In this document: piece by piece, positions 8,452-17,767 of the stretch
Layout: each line of letters begins with the position of its first letter
Numbering within the stretch: position 1 is the first letter of the stretch
Assembly: GCA_963763485.1 (NCBI GenBank)
Contig: CAVXOW010000006.1
Span: forward strand, 186,001-250,000
DNA from: CAWCKS01 sp963763485
GTDB taxonomy: Bacteria; Pseudomonadota; Alphaproteobacteria; Rhizobiales; Xanthobacteraceae
Length of the DNA stretch: 64,000 bases
Reading direction: 5' to 3'
The notes under the pieces: generated by a model
What the model was told of the DNA's origin: nothing
Seen by the model: the letters and a program-made list of their open reading frames with translations, nothing else
The model's database searches: none
Program-made: the position numbers and the translations under genes

Positions 8452-10881
8452 ATGGAGACTACCAACCTCACCGCCGCGCTCGCACTCGCTGCGGCCGGTC
8501 TGAAAATATTCCCCGCCGGCGCCGACAAGCGGCCGATGTTCAAGAAATGGCAGGAGATCGCCACCACCGATCGTGATGTCATTTCCGACTGGTGGCGTCG
8601 AGCGCCGAATGCACTGCCGGCGGTGCCCTGCGGTCCCAACGGACTCCTGGTGATCGATCTCGATCGGCACGTCAACGGCAGCGATGGCGTCAGCGCCTTC
8701 AAGGCCCTCGTTGAGTACCACGGCGGGCTGCCGCCGGGCGTGCCGATGGTGAAGACGCCGAACAAAGGGCTGCATCTGTATTTCCGTCAACCGCCCGGTG
8801 AATCGCTCGGCAACGGTCGGGGCAGTCTGCCGGCTGGCTGTGACGTGCGTGGCGCCGGTGGCTTCGTGATCGGTCCCGGCGCCGTGCTGCCGGACGGCCG
8901 CGGCTGGGTTCACGTTCCGGAGCGGCCGCCGGTTACGCAGGCTGCTCAGCTGGTGTGGATTGAGGGCATTCTCAAGAAGCCGACCGAGCCGGAGCGTGAA
9001 GATCATCTGGCTGCAGAGACCTCCGATCAACGCGGTCGCGCCTATGCCGAGCGGGCGTTGGTCGAAATCGAGGCCGACCTTGCCATCACCAAAGTAGGTG
9101 AGAGGAACGAGCGACTGTACAAGTCGGCCTTTCGGCTTGGCACCATGGCGGCGCGCGGCTGGCTAATGGAAAGCAGAATTGCCGCGGCGCTGTTAGCCGC
9201 CTGCGAGAACAACCAATACCTGCGGGAACACGGGCACCGGGCGACGCTCAAGACGATCGAGAGCGGCATCCGCGACGGGCTCATGATGCCGCACGACGAC
9301 CTCGAGGATCCCAACAACGGCCCTGCCGGCGCCGGCAATGACCTGGATCTCCACCTCCAACAGCCACAACAACACCAGAAGCAGCAACAGAAAATCGAAA
9401 GTCCGAGGCGGCAGCGCACCACCGGCGAGTGGGACGATCCCGACGAGTTCGATCCTGGACGATCGCCGCGGCGAGCTGCCGGAGCTGCCGATCGATGCAT
9501 TTCCGCAGGCTATGCACCGTTGGATGCTCGACGCTGCGGGCGGCGCCGGCGTCACCATCGGTCACATCGCATTGCCGTTGATCGGCATCGGCTCGGGCCT
9601 GATCGGCGTGGCGCGCCGGGTGCAGGCCAGCCGCTCGTGGCTGCAGCCAATGACCTGTTGGACGTTGCCTAGTGGGACAATCGGGCACCGGCAAAACGCC
9701 GTCGCTCGACGTGGTCAGGCGTCCGCTCTCGGTGGTCGAGCGCAGTCTGCAGCCGGAGATCAGCGCGCGTCAGCTGGCGCATGAAACGCGCGTCGAGCGC
9801 GCCAAGGCGGCGCTAAAGAAATGGAAGGACGAAGTCATCGCTGCCGTCGCCGCCAAACAGCCGCCGCCGCTGAAGCCTGCCGAAGCGCAGGACGTGCGGC
9901 CGTTCACGGTGCCGAGACTGGCCGTCAATGACTGCACCGTCGAACGTCTCGCGCCGCTGCTCGAGGCGCGACCGCGTGGCGTCACCTACATCGCCGATGA
10001 GCTCTCGCGCTTGTTCCAGAACCTCGAGCGTTACTCCGGCGGTTCGGATCGCAGTTTCTGGCTCGAGTGCTGGGACGCCAACAGCTTTGTTGTCGAGCGT
10101 CTCGGCAGACCACCGGTGATCCTGCCTCATCTTCTCGTCGGAGTCGTCGGCGGTTTTCAGCCCGACTTGCTGGCGCGCAGCTTCGACGGCGATTCCGACG
10201 GAATCTATGCTCGCTTCCTCTATGCGTGGCCGCCAGAGGCGCCGTTCCGCGAACCAAGCGACGACGCCGACGAGACCGATCCCGAGATCATCAACGCCTT
10301 CGGCCGGCTGGCCAAACTGGAAGCCGGTGACGACGAGACGTTTGCGCCACGCAACGTGCCCCTGACGCTGGACGCGAGGAGGGTATTTGCGGCATTTGCA
10401 GAATTTGCGCATAGGGAAAGGCAATCACTCGACGGACGCGCCCGAGAATATTGGTCTAAAGGGCACGGCGCATGTGCTACGCCTGTCAGGCTTTCTGTGT
10501 TTCCTGGACTGGGCCTGGACTGGTGGGCCTGAGCCGCAGACGATCGACGCGCGCCATGTCGAGAGCGCGGTGCTGCTGTGGCGCGAGTACTTCTGGCCGC
10601 ATGGGCGCGCCGCACTGCGCCTCGTTGGAATCTCCGACAAGCACATCCATGCCCGCGCAGTACTGCGGTGGCTGCGCGCCAACAGCAAAACAACAGTGTC
10701 GCGCGAGGAAGTTCGTCGCGAGGCGCTGTCGCGACGTCTGGACGCCGGCGAGACGCAGGACCTGATTGACATGCTGGTGCGCGCCGGCTGGCTGCGCGAG
10801 ATCACGGCGCCGGCGTCAGGACCAGGACGGCCGGCCAGGAGATGGGAGATCAATCCAAAACTTTTCGAGGCTCATCTCTAA
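8452..10881 (+). pseudogene. Primase-polymerase / DUF3987-type helicase, three +1 frameshifts
   Basis: Replication protein typical of phage satellites and integrative elements, about 808 residues once repaired. The N-terminus is a bifunctional primase/polymerase domain (KIFPAGADKRPMFKKWQ; LLVIDLDRHVNG with the metal-binding Asp residues; GLHLYFRQPPGE). After about 9442-9450 the frame shifts +1 to SILDDRRGELPELPIDAF. Near 9669-9672 it shifts again into the Walker A region GQSGTGKTPSLDVV, and at GGG 10461-10463 it shifts a third time to TAHVLRLSGFLCFLDWA. The DUF3987 ATPase part runs to the stop at 10881. Each break is repaired by removing one base. As sequenced the gene is dead; whether the shifts are biological or base-calling insertions cannot be told here. 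Confidence 0.75.
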
Positions 10882-10936
10882 GGCGGCAATACCGGAAATG
10901 TCGGGAATTGGACTTTGCGGTATTTACGGAATTTGC
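10881..10936 (+). repeat. Imperfect inverted repeat, left arm
   Basis: AGGCGGCAATACCGGAAAT at 10881 onward, ending near GGAATTT. It pairs in inverted orientation with 12365-12423, where the reverse complement begins AGGCGGCAATTCCGGAAAT. By eye about three quarters of positions agree. The pair brackets the methyltransferase and the hypothetical gene after it. Confidence 0.5.
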
Positions 10937-10958
10937 GCTTCAAGAACGAAAGTATGCC

Positions 10959-11609
10959 ATGGGTAAGCGTTCCAGTTTTGAGCGGATCCCGCGTGATTTT
11001 TACCCGACGCCATACGCTGCGGTGCCACTGCTGATTCCACACCTGCGTGGGATACGCACATTCGCCGAGCCCTGCAGTGGTGACGGCGCGCTGGTGCGAC
11101 ACCTTGAATCCTTCGGGCTGCGCTGTGTCTATGCGGGCGACATCGCAACCGGACAGGATGCGCTGGTGCTCGACACGTATGGCGACGCCGACGCGATCAT
11201 CACCAACCCGCCTTACACCCGCGACTTGATGCACAGGCTGATCTCGCACTTTCAGCGCATTGCGCCAACCTGGCTGCTGCTTCAACTCGACTGGGCGGCC
11301 ACTAAGCAGGCGGCAGAGTACATGCTTTACTGCATCGATATCGTGATCCTGCCTCGCCTAAAATGGATCGAGGGCTCGAAGGACACCGGGAAGGACAATC
11401 ACGCCTGGTACAAGTTCGACCCGAGGCATAAGGGCGCCCCGCTTCTTCACAACAACCGCTATCGGGACGAGATCGTTTTTTCACGGCGCGTCAAGGTGTG
11501 CGAACACTGCCGCAAGGCATATTGGCCCCAGCGATCTGATTCAAAGTTCTGCTCGGACACCTGTCGGCAGCGCGCACATCGGGAACGAATAGCCGTGACC
11601 CTGGCGTGA
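10959..11609 (+). CDS. Putative DNA adenine methyltransferase with zinc-finger tail
   Basis: 216-residue protein with the amino-methyltransferase catalytic motif NPPY (AIITNPPYTRDLM) and an SAM-binding segment TFAEPCSGDGALVRHLES. It opens with FYPTPYAAVPLL, as in small phage-type N6-adenine methyltransferases. The C-terminus carries a short four-cysteine module (VCEHCRKAYWPQRSDSKFC, then SDTC) typical of element proteins. I start at ATG 10959 because the residues before it are not family-like. It probably methylates element DNA; specificity is unknown. The primase stop lies 78 bases upstream. Confidence 0.78.
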   Translation: MGKRSSFERIPRDFYPTPYAAVPLLIPHLRGIRTFAEPCSGDGALVRHLESFGLRCVYAGDIATGQDALVLDTYGDADAIITNPPYTRDLMHRLISHFQRIAPTWLLLQLDWAATKQAAEYMLYCIDIVILPRLKWIEGSKDTGKDNHAWYKFDPRHKGAPLLHNNRYRDEIVFSRRVKVCEHCRKAYWPQRSDSKFCSDTCRQRAHRERIAVTLA

Positions 11610-11755
11610 CACACAGGAGGCGACGCATAACGCGGCAGTTCTCGACCAGTTCAAACCCTGCGAGATGTTTCGCGCCTCCATTGAACGGTCAGACGGCATT
11701 GACCCGCAACCAAAAAGCCACTTCGCCGCGCGGTCGTTAAAGAGGAAGGAAAAAC

Positions 11756-12055
11756 ATGTTAAGGAAGATGCGAGCCGAAATCATGTTTTTAGATCCGAAC
11801 GACGTGAACCGCGGAATTGCGAAGTTGATTGAGTGCGATTTTGACGTCACGGTTCAAGAGGTGTTTGACGATTACACCCCGTCGGTTTTTCTCATGGCCT
11901 GGACGCTCAGCGAACTCGACGCGTCCGACTTCTTCGATTGGACGCAAAATGTCCTCGAACTTCTCGGCGGCGAGGTCTTGGAGGCCGGGCTTGCCGACCA
12001 AATAGTATCTGAGGTGGCCATGAGCCCGGTACCGAGGCGGCGGTGGCGGCTGTGA
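11756..12055 (+). CDS. Hypothetical protein (99 aa)
   Basis: An acidic small protein I do not recognise, with no signal peptide or transmembrane helix (FFDWTQNVLELLGGEVLEAG is typical). ATG 11756 follows AGAGGAAGGAAA, a strong ribosome-binding site, which is the main support for it being real. The last residues are Arg-rich (SPVPRRRWRL). It sits inside the inverted-repeat-bounded segment with the methyltransferase. Confidence 0.55.
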   Translation: MLRKMRAEIMFLDPNDVNRGIAKLIECDFDVTVQEVFDDYTPSVFLMAWTLSELDASDFFDWTQNVLELLGGEVLEAGLADQIVSEVAMSPVPRRRWRL

Positions 12056-12364
12056 TCCTTGAACGGTAAGCTGCTGCAACAACTGTTGGCCTGCCCCAAT
12101 GAGCCGATCGGATGTCATTGACCCACCAACCAAAAGCTGAGGTCCTATCACCCCGCAAGAGGGCCGCGGTTCACGGACCGGAGGTGCACTCGAACCAGTC
12201 CTAATGAGGCGACGTTATGAAATTGTCGCGATCAAAATACTCGTGAGTTGGGAGGATCACCACGTGATCCTGTCATGCGGCGGATGACTTGGCAGCGGTC
12301 GGCGAGGCATGGAATGCCGAACAAAAAAGAACAGGCAGACCAAGTACTCTGCAGAGCTTCCACA

Positions 12365-12423
12365 GCGGAAATTCCAGAAATCCCGAAAATTCAAAATTAT
12401 GGGTATTTCCGGAATTGCCGCCT
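12365..12423 (-). repeat. Imperfect inverted repeat, right arm
   Basis: Reverse complement of the arm at 10881-10936 (shared AGGCGGCAAT, CCGGAAAT and GGAATTT blocks). The same AGGCGGCAAT word occurs once more at about 12809, next to the palindrome GGTACCGGTACC (12822-12833). Confidence 0.45.
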
Positions 12424-12507
12424 CCAAGGACCGACGGCTCGCCCCAACAGCGATCGAAGACCGCGACGGCGGCGGACAACGCGGATGGGTCTGGGTCAGT
12501 GTCGCCG

Positions 12508-12631
12508 CATGTCAGTCTGCACGCGCAATGCAGCAAGGTATATCGGCTGCAACGCTTCCGCTCCAAACTCTGCTCTGACAAGTGTCGGCAAAGCAGCCTA
12601 TCGGCGTCTGCTTGCCGTAACTCAAGCGTAA
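12508..12631 (+). pseudogene. Zinc-finger tail remnant, frameshifted
   Basis: The 12056-13115 stretch has no intact gene. At 12529 one frame reads CSKVYRLQRFRSKLCSDKCR, clearly like the tail of the methyltransferase at 11,500 (CRKAYWPQRSDSKFCSDTCR). An extra A in AAA near 12588 shifts the frame; dropping it continues AAYRRLLAVTQA to the stop at 12631. I read it as the 3' end of a second, decayed element gene of the same kind. Confidence 0.45.
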
Positions 12632-13115
12632 CGCGCGACACGCCCCGGCCTCGACGACATGCAGACAGAGAGCAATCCGCTTTGTTTGGAACAAAGTGAA
12701 AAGATGGAGAAGCGACTGGGCAGGAAGCCGCAGACGAACAAGGCGGCCATCGTTTGCACGCTGACCAGGTGCCTGCTCGAAGCCGGGACTTGGCCAATCA
12801 ATGAAAGAGGCGGCAATAACCGGTACCGGTACCTTGGTCGACATCAACCCCGACACATGCCCCGGGGAGATCCCCCGGCCATGGTCGCCGGCTGGCCACG
12901 CGTAGAAGGCCGCTCAGCTTCGTAGCGCAGTCCCTGGTGCGTTGAGCGATGCGAGCGCTGAATTGGTGGGGGCCAGATGCAAGACGCACGTACGGCCTTC
13001 GATGACGATCGGAGACTGCGTTTGCCCTTGGCTGGCCCTCGACTTCAGTACTCAACAAAAGAAAGCTATGTGTCGCAGGCGTTTCTCGCATCGGTGCGGA
13101 AAGCGGTACGCCTTC

Positions 13116-13457
13116 TCACCGTGCTGTTAGTCTAACTCGGTTCGTCGGCGGCTCGCGATCGTCGTGCTCAATGACCTGGCCTTCTGCGCCCTCGGTGACG
13201 TCCACAATCTCACCAGCCCGTTGGACAATTTGCCTGATCGTCACGCGAATTTCGCGTTCGCCGTCTTCGTCTGTGTGGTCTTGCGGCGGCTTGCCATACC
13301 CGCGATCGAGCAGCGCAATCGCCGCAGTAACGCGCGCAGCGGGCGGGCATTTCGGTGATCGCGCGATGCCAGCGAGCGTGTTGATCGCAAGCGCAGTGTA
13401 GCTGCGCGCCAAACTGCGAACGTCAGGCATCGATTTTACAGAACCAGGTCGAGGCAT
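13116..13457 (-). CDS. Hypothetical phage-type protein (terminase-small-subunit-like)
   Basis: 113-residue protein, the only minus-strand gene of this element. The segment ALAINTLAGIARSPKCPPAA followed by RVTAAIALLDRGYGKPPQ is a pattern I associate with DNA-packaging or small-terminase-like proteins of alphaproteobacterial phages. The C-terminus is charged and diverges. ATG 13457 follows GGAACG. The assignment is by pattern memory only; another small DNA-binding protein is possible. Confidence 0.5.
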   Translation of the reverse strand: MPRPGSVKSMPDVRSLARSYTALAINTLAGIARSPKCPPAARVTAAIALLDRGYGKPPQDHTDEDGEREIRVTIRQIVQRAGEIVDVTEGAEGQVIEHDDREPPTNRVRLTAR

Positions 13458-13557
13458 TACGTTCCGCCATATCCCTTCAACACAGCATTATCATTGCCTA
13501 CAAAAATATTCCATGTGCATCGATTGCGCACGCACCGACCGCACGAGGGCCTTGACC

Positions 13558-13752
13558 ATGACACAGTTCGAACTCCGCGTTGCGATGGACGCGTTGGATC
13601 TGAACCAGACGTCACTGGCGCGAACGCTCGATGTGTCGCGACGTTTGGTTGCTTATTGGGTTGCCGGTGCACGTCCAGTGCCGGCGACGGCAGCGATGCT
13701 GTTGAACCTGATGCTCACAACCGGCTCGACGGTGAAAGACTTGCGCATCTGA
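13558..13752 (+). CDS. Small HTH regulator (XRE-like)
   Basis: 64-residue protein consisting of one helix-turn-helix: MDALDLNQTSLARTLDVSRR then LVAYWVAGARPVPATAAMLL, like Cro/C1-type repressors. ATG 13558 has GAGGG eight bases upstream and is better placed than the ATG at 13513. As the last recognisable gene of the element it may be the element's own repressor. The next 450 bases (13753-14204) contain nothing I can support. Confidence 0.65.
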   Translation: MTQFELRVAMDALDLNQTSLARTLDVSRRLVAYWVAGARPVPATAAMLLNLMLTTGSTVKDLRI

Positions 13753-14204
13753 TTTGCACGCGGTGCACCTGCGCGGTGTGACCATCATCCTGACGTGTGC
13801 TGCTGCAGTAACCAAGTGCACTCGCAGTCGGACAGGAGGTGCGCTGCCGGCTGTGGGCTGTATGGCTAGGGGCATCAGCAAGCCGGCGGTCCGCAGCACA
13901 ACGCCAGGTTAGTGCCATCAGTCCGATGCCGCTCTCTGCGGAGAATGTCGTTGTAGACAGGAGTTGGCGGAGCGAGAGGAGCTGAAAACTGACCTTCTCC
14001 ACGCACTCAATAGTACCGGAACGCATTAGTGCGGCGCCTCGGCGGGGTAAGCGCCACCCCACTCGCTAGGTCGGGCACCTTGGCTAAATTCAACGCAGGC
14101 AACAACATCGCAATCGGCGTGTGCCTGAAATTGCTCGCGGTTGCGTCCGGCCCCGCACCGTTGGCAATAGTCTAGCACACGTCCTTACGCACAATCTCCA
14201 CGAA

Positions 14205-15122
14205 TCAATGAATGTGTCTAGCCAACGTACAGAATGGACCCGGCGATTTCATCGGTCGACGTGCTTGGGCTTGCTGTGTTTGGCCACCCGCTGCTCGACC
14301 TTGGCCGAATGGTATTTGTGGCGGATCTCCGCTGATGTCCACATGCGCCGGCGGCAACTTCAGACCCATCTCGTCCATTGTGTCGGCGATGATCTGCGAT
14401 ACCGCGAGATTACGGAACCATTTGTGATTGGACGGGATGACGTACCACGGCGCGCGCTTCGTGCTCGTCCGCGACAAGGCATCCTCATAGGCCTCGATAT
14501 ATTTTGGCCAAAGCTCGCGTTCGGAATAGTCGCTTTCGCTGATCTTCCAATGCCGCGATGGATCGTCGAGCCGCTGCTTGAACCGATCGAGCTGCTCGTT
14601 GGGGCTGATGTGGAGACAGAACTTAAGAATGCGCGTCCCGTTCAGCTCCAGGAGCTTCTCGAAATCATTGATCATTTTGTAGTAGTTGCCCCAAACCGAA
14701 CGAGGCACGAGTTCATGGACCCGCACCACGAGGACGTTCTCGTAATAGGATCGATTGTAAATCACCACTTCGCCCTTCCGAGGGGCGGGCAGGTGCGCAC
14801 GCCAGAGAAAATCGTGGGCAAGTTCAATCTTGCTCGGCTCCTTGAACCCGACGACCGACGTTCCTTGCGGGTTCATGCCGCTGAAAATATGCCGTATTAC
14901 GCCATCCTTGCCGGCGGCATCGAGGGCCTGCAACACGATGAGCAACGATTGGCTTCCGTCGGCAAAGAGAAGATATTGCAGCTTGTCCATGCGTTCGACA
15001 TGTTTGTCGATTTCGGCGGCGGACTTCTTGTGTGACTCGTGTTTGCCTGTGAAGGAAGGATCGATCTTTGCCAACCGCAGCTTCGCGCCCGGTTTGACGA
15101 TAAATTCTTTGCGGTAATCCAT
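14205..15122 (-). CDS. ppk2: Polyphosphate kinase 2 (PPK2 family)
   Basis: Transfers phosphate between polyphosphate and a nucleotide; this class commonly makes ADP/ATP from AMP/ADP with polyphosphate. The 305-residue protein has the Walker A-type loop DAAGKDG, the lid/Walker B region VVIYNRSYYENVLVVRVHEL, and the conserved APWYVIPSNHKWFRNLAVS. I start at ATG 15122 (MDYRKEFIVKPG), the family-like N-terminus, with AGGA upstream; the frame reaches 15167. The last 30 residues are Gln/Arg/Pro-rich and not conserved-looking. It lies 66 bases beyond the end of atpG on the same strand and could be the distal gene of the N-ATPase transcript, which would join two ways of balancing ATP. Confidence 0.92.
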   Translation of the reverse strand: MDYRKEFIVKPGAKLRLAKIDPSFTGKHESHKKSAAEIDKHVERMDKLQYLLFADGSQSLLIVLQALDAAGKDGVIRHIFSGMNPQGTSVVGFKEPSKIELAHDFLWRAHLPAPRKGEVVIYNRSYYENVLVVRVHELVPRSVWGNYYKMINDFEKLLELNGTRILKFCLHISPNEQLDRFKQRLDDPSRHWKISESDYSERELWPKYIEAYEDALSRTSTKRAPWYVIPSNHKWFRNLAVSQIIADTMDEMGLKLPPAHVDISGDPPQIPFGQGRAAGGQTQQAQARRPMKSPGPFCTLARHIH

Positions 15123-15188
15123 GCTCGAAATTCCTAACAAGTGGGCCGACACGGATTTCAGCGACAATCTTAACTCTGGGCGCCGTTG

Positions 15189-16076
15189 CTACCGCGATCC
15201 ACTCAGCGCCTCGAATCCGGAGATCACGTCGAAGAGTTCTTCGTCGATGTTGCTCTGGCGCAACTGGTGGAAATTGCCGTGAAGCTGTTCCAGCAAGTCG
15301 TTGATGTTCTTGTCAGCGCGTTCCATCGCCGCCAGACGGCTCGCGTTCTCGCTCGCGAGCGATTCGGCGCATGCTCGGAAGAGCGAAATGAAAAGATACT
15401 CGCGGATAAGCGCGTGCAGAGTCTCGGTGCCGCCGCCCATGACCTCGGGCAAGATGGCCGTCGGCCAGCGGACTTCGGCCAGACCTTGTTGCCATTGCGC
15501 ATCGAGCGGCAACAGCCGTTGGCTAACCGGTTCGTAGAGGGCGCCGGACTGCGGTCGATTATGGAACACCCATAGAGGTGTATTCTCGCCTGTGTCCCGC
15601 TTCGCTTCGCTTTCAATTTGAATCTGCCCGACGAGCGGGGTGATGGCCTGTACGGAGTTCGGCACGGTGAAGAGCCCGGCCAGCGGCAGGCCCGCATCCG
15701 CCAAACGCGCACGAACACGCTCGCCGACCGCCCAGACTCGCGCTTTGCCCGGCAGCGCAGCGAGTGTCTTGATGGCGTATTCGGCCACAACGTCGTTGAA
15801 CTGCCCTACCAGTCCCTGATCCGACCCAAAGACGATTGCACTAATTGCACCCGCATAGGTTGGCGCTTTCCGATCCACCAAGGTGGCCGGCTCGTTTTCC
15901 CGAAAGCTCGCGCCCAACCCTAGCTCTATAGTTCGATAATAGTCGGCCAACGCTCGCACCGATTTCTCGTATTGGCCGATGCTCGATGCGGCCAGAGCTT
16001 TCATCGTGCGGACTACGGATTGCAGATCGCCAGCACTGCTGATCTTTCGTCGCAAGCTCTCCATGGTGTCGCTCAT
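15189..16076 (-). CDS. atpG: N-ATPase gamma subunit
   Basis: Central stalk (gamma-type) subunit of the rotary ATPase, 295 residues. The N-terminal coiled-coil segment (MESLRRKISSAGDLQSVVRT then MKALAASSIGQYEKSVRAL) and the C-terminal coil (LFRACAESLASENASRLAAM) match F-type gamma subunits in position, and a Rossmann-like middle (IVFGSDQGLVGQFNDVVAEY) separates them. Its start overlaps the end of atpA by four bases (ATGA), a sign of translational coupling. As last gene of the operon it fits the atpDCQRBEFAG order known for N-ATPases. Confidence 0.92.
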   Translation of the reverse strand: MSDTMESLRRKISSAGDLQSVVRTMKALAASSIGQYEKSVRALADYYRTIELGLGASFRENEPATLVDRKAPTYAGAISAIVFGSDQGLVGQFNDVVAEYAIKTLAALPGKARVWAVGERVRARLADAGLPLAGLFTVPNSVQAITPLVGQIQIESEAKRDTGENTPLWVFHNRPQSGALYEPVSQRLLPLDAQWQQGLAEVRWPTAILPEVMGGGTETLHALIREYLFISLFRACAESLASENASRLAAMERADKNINDLLEQLHGNFHQLRQSNIDEELFDVISGFEALSGSR

Positions 16077-17767
16077 GACTTGCCCTCGACTTCCGCCGCG
16101 GGCTTCGTTCGAGCGTCCGGCTTGGCTGCGCCAGCAGGTTCGGCTGTGGCTTTGGGCTCAGATTTCGCCTTGGACTCAGGTTTGGGCGAGGCGGCGTTAG
16201 ACGCCGGTTCAGCCTTTAGCTTGGCTTTGGTTTCCGGCTTGGGTTGGAAGGGAATGAGCGCCTGGCGGGCGATTTCAATGATCGCGCTACGATCCTCATC
16301 GCTCAATTTATCAGCGCTTTCAAATCTTGCGCACACTTCCACCGGGATATTCGTTGCCGCCTTCTGGACAGCGTCCTCAGCGTCCAGCATCTGGTCGAGC
16401 GCTACGTTGTCGAAGAGCTCCGCGGTTAACGCCAGCAAGACGGCGATTTGTGCCGGTACAGATACCGGCGCGCCTTCAGCTTGCTTGAGGCAAGCGCGGA
16501 TGCGCCGTCCGTGCTCGATGCTCTTGCGGGTGTTTTCATCCAGCCGGGCGCCGAACCGGGCAAAGGTCTCAAGCTCCTCGAACTGCGCGTAAGCGAGTTT
16601 GAGGTCGCCGGCGACGGCACGATAGGCCGCGCGCTGCGCTTTGCCGCCGACGCGCGAAACGGATTTACCGACATCGACGGCAGGCAGCACACCCAATTCA
16701 AACAGTGACGGTGAGAGATAGATTTGCCCATCCGTGATGGAAATCAGGTTGGTCGGAATGTAGGCAGAGATGTTCTGCGCTTCGGTTTCAATGATGGGCA
16801 GCGCCGTCAGGGAGCCGCCGCCGAGTTCCTTGCGCAAGTGCGTCGCACGTTCAAGCAGCCGCGCGTGAATGTAAAAGATGTCGCCGGGAAACGCTTCGCG
16901 ACCGGGCGGCCGACGCAGCAGCAAAGACAGCTCGCGGTAGGCGCGCGCGTGATGCGTGAGGTCGTCATAGACAACCAGCACATCGCGGCCTTGCGCCATG
17001 AAATGCTCCGCGATGCTGGTCGCGGCGTAAGGCGCGATGAAGGCAAGACCTGGCGGGTCATTGCCTTCGGTCACGACGAGGACGGTGTAATCCATCGCGC
17101 CCTTTTCCCGCAAGGTTGCCACCGCCTTCGCGACGGCGGATGCGCGCTGACCGATGGCACAATAGACGCACAGCACATTTTGGTCGCGTTGGTTGAGGAT
17201 GGTGTCGATCGCGATGGCGGTCTTACCCGTCTGGCGGTCGCCGAGAATCAACTCACGCTGGCCGCGTCCAACCGGAATGAGCGCGTCGATGACTTTCAGC
17301 CCGGTCTGGAGGGGGACCGTAACCGGCGCGCGATCCATGATGTGCGGCGCCGCGCGTTCGATGGGCAGGCGCTTGCTGGCGGCCACAGGGCCGTTGCCAT
17401 CGAGTGGTCGGCCAAGCGGGTCGATGACGCGGCCGAGCAACTCATCGCCCACAACCACGTCCATGACCCGGCCCGTGCGCTCGACTTCATCGCCCGCGTG
17501 CAGATGCCAGTACTCGCCGAGCAGCACGACACCGATTTCAGCCTCGTCCACGTTGAAAGCCATACCGAGCAAATCGCCAGGAAACTTCACCAACTCTTCA
17601 AAGCCGACAGCGGGGAGTCCAGACACCTTGGCGATGCCGGTGGCGATGCTGGTAATCGTGCCCACCTCTCGCGGCGTCAGTTGCGGCGTGAATGATTCAC
17701 GCACCTCGGCTATTCCCGAAAATGTTCGGTCGAAAACACTCTGCAAGCTTTCAGGCTCGGCGCTCAT
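16073..17767 (-). CDS. atpA: N-ATPase alpha subunit with a Lys/Pro/Ala-rich tail
   Basis: Non-catalytic nucleotide-binding subunit of the ATPase head, 564 residues against about 500 for typical alpha chains. Walker A is GDRQTGKT (near residue 173); VVYDDLTHHARAYRELSLLL and RPPGREAFPGDIFYIHARLL follow in the usual places. The extra length is a low-complexity C-terminus of about 60 residues after LIPFQPKPETKAKLK, made of Lys, Pro, Ala and Glu; I know of no such tail in ordinary alpha subunits. The gene overlaps atpF by four bases upstream and atpG by four bases downstream. Confidence 0.93.
   Translation of the reverse strand: MSAEPESLQSVFDRTFSGIAEVRESFTPQLTPREVGTITSIATGIAKVSGLPAVGFEELVKFPGDLLGMAFNVDEAEIGVVLLGEYWHLHAGDEVERTGRVMDVVVGDELLGRVIDPLGRPLDGNGPVAASKRLPIERAAPHIMDRAPVTVPLQTGLKVIDALIPVGRGQRELILGDRQTGKTAIAIDTILNQRDQNVLCVYCAIGQRASAVAKAVATLREKGAMDYTVLVVTEGNDPPGLAFIAPYAATSIAEHFMAQGRDVLVVYDDLTHHARAYRELSLLLRRPPGREAFPGDIFYIHARLLERATHLRKELGGGSLTALPIIETEAQNISAYIPTNLISITDGQIYLSPSLFELGVLPAVDVGKSVSRVGGKAQRAAYRAVAGDLKLAYAQFEELETFARFGARLDENTRKSIEHGRRIRACLKQAEGAPVSVPAQIAVLLALTAELFDNVALDQMLDAEDAVQKAATNIPVEVCARFESADKLSDEDRSAIIEIARQALIPFQPKPETKAKLKAEPASNAASPKPESKAKSEPKATAEPAGAAKPDARTKPAAEVEGKS

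Noticed and set aside
8452..10881. Programmed frameshifting in the primase/helicase gene
   Set aside because: Three separate shifts at different sequences without slippery-site or stimulator features; decay or sequencing error fits better.
16724..17695. Long plus-strand frames opposite atpA and other atp genes
   Set aside because: Antisense shadows caused by codon bias; no ribosome-binding sites or family character.
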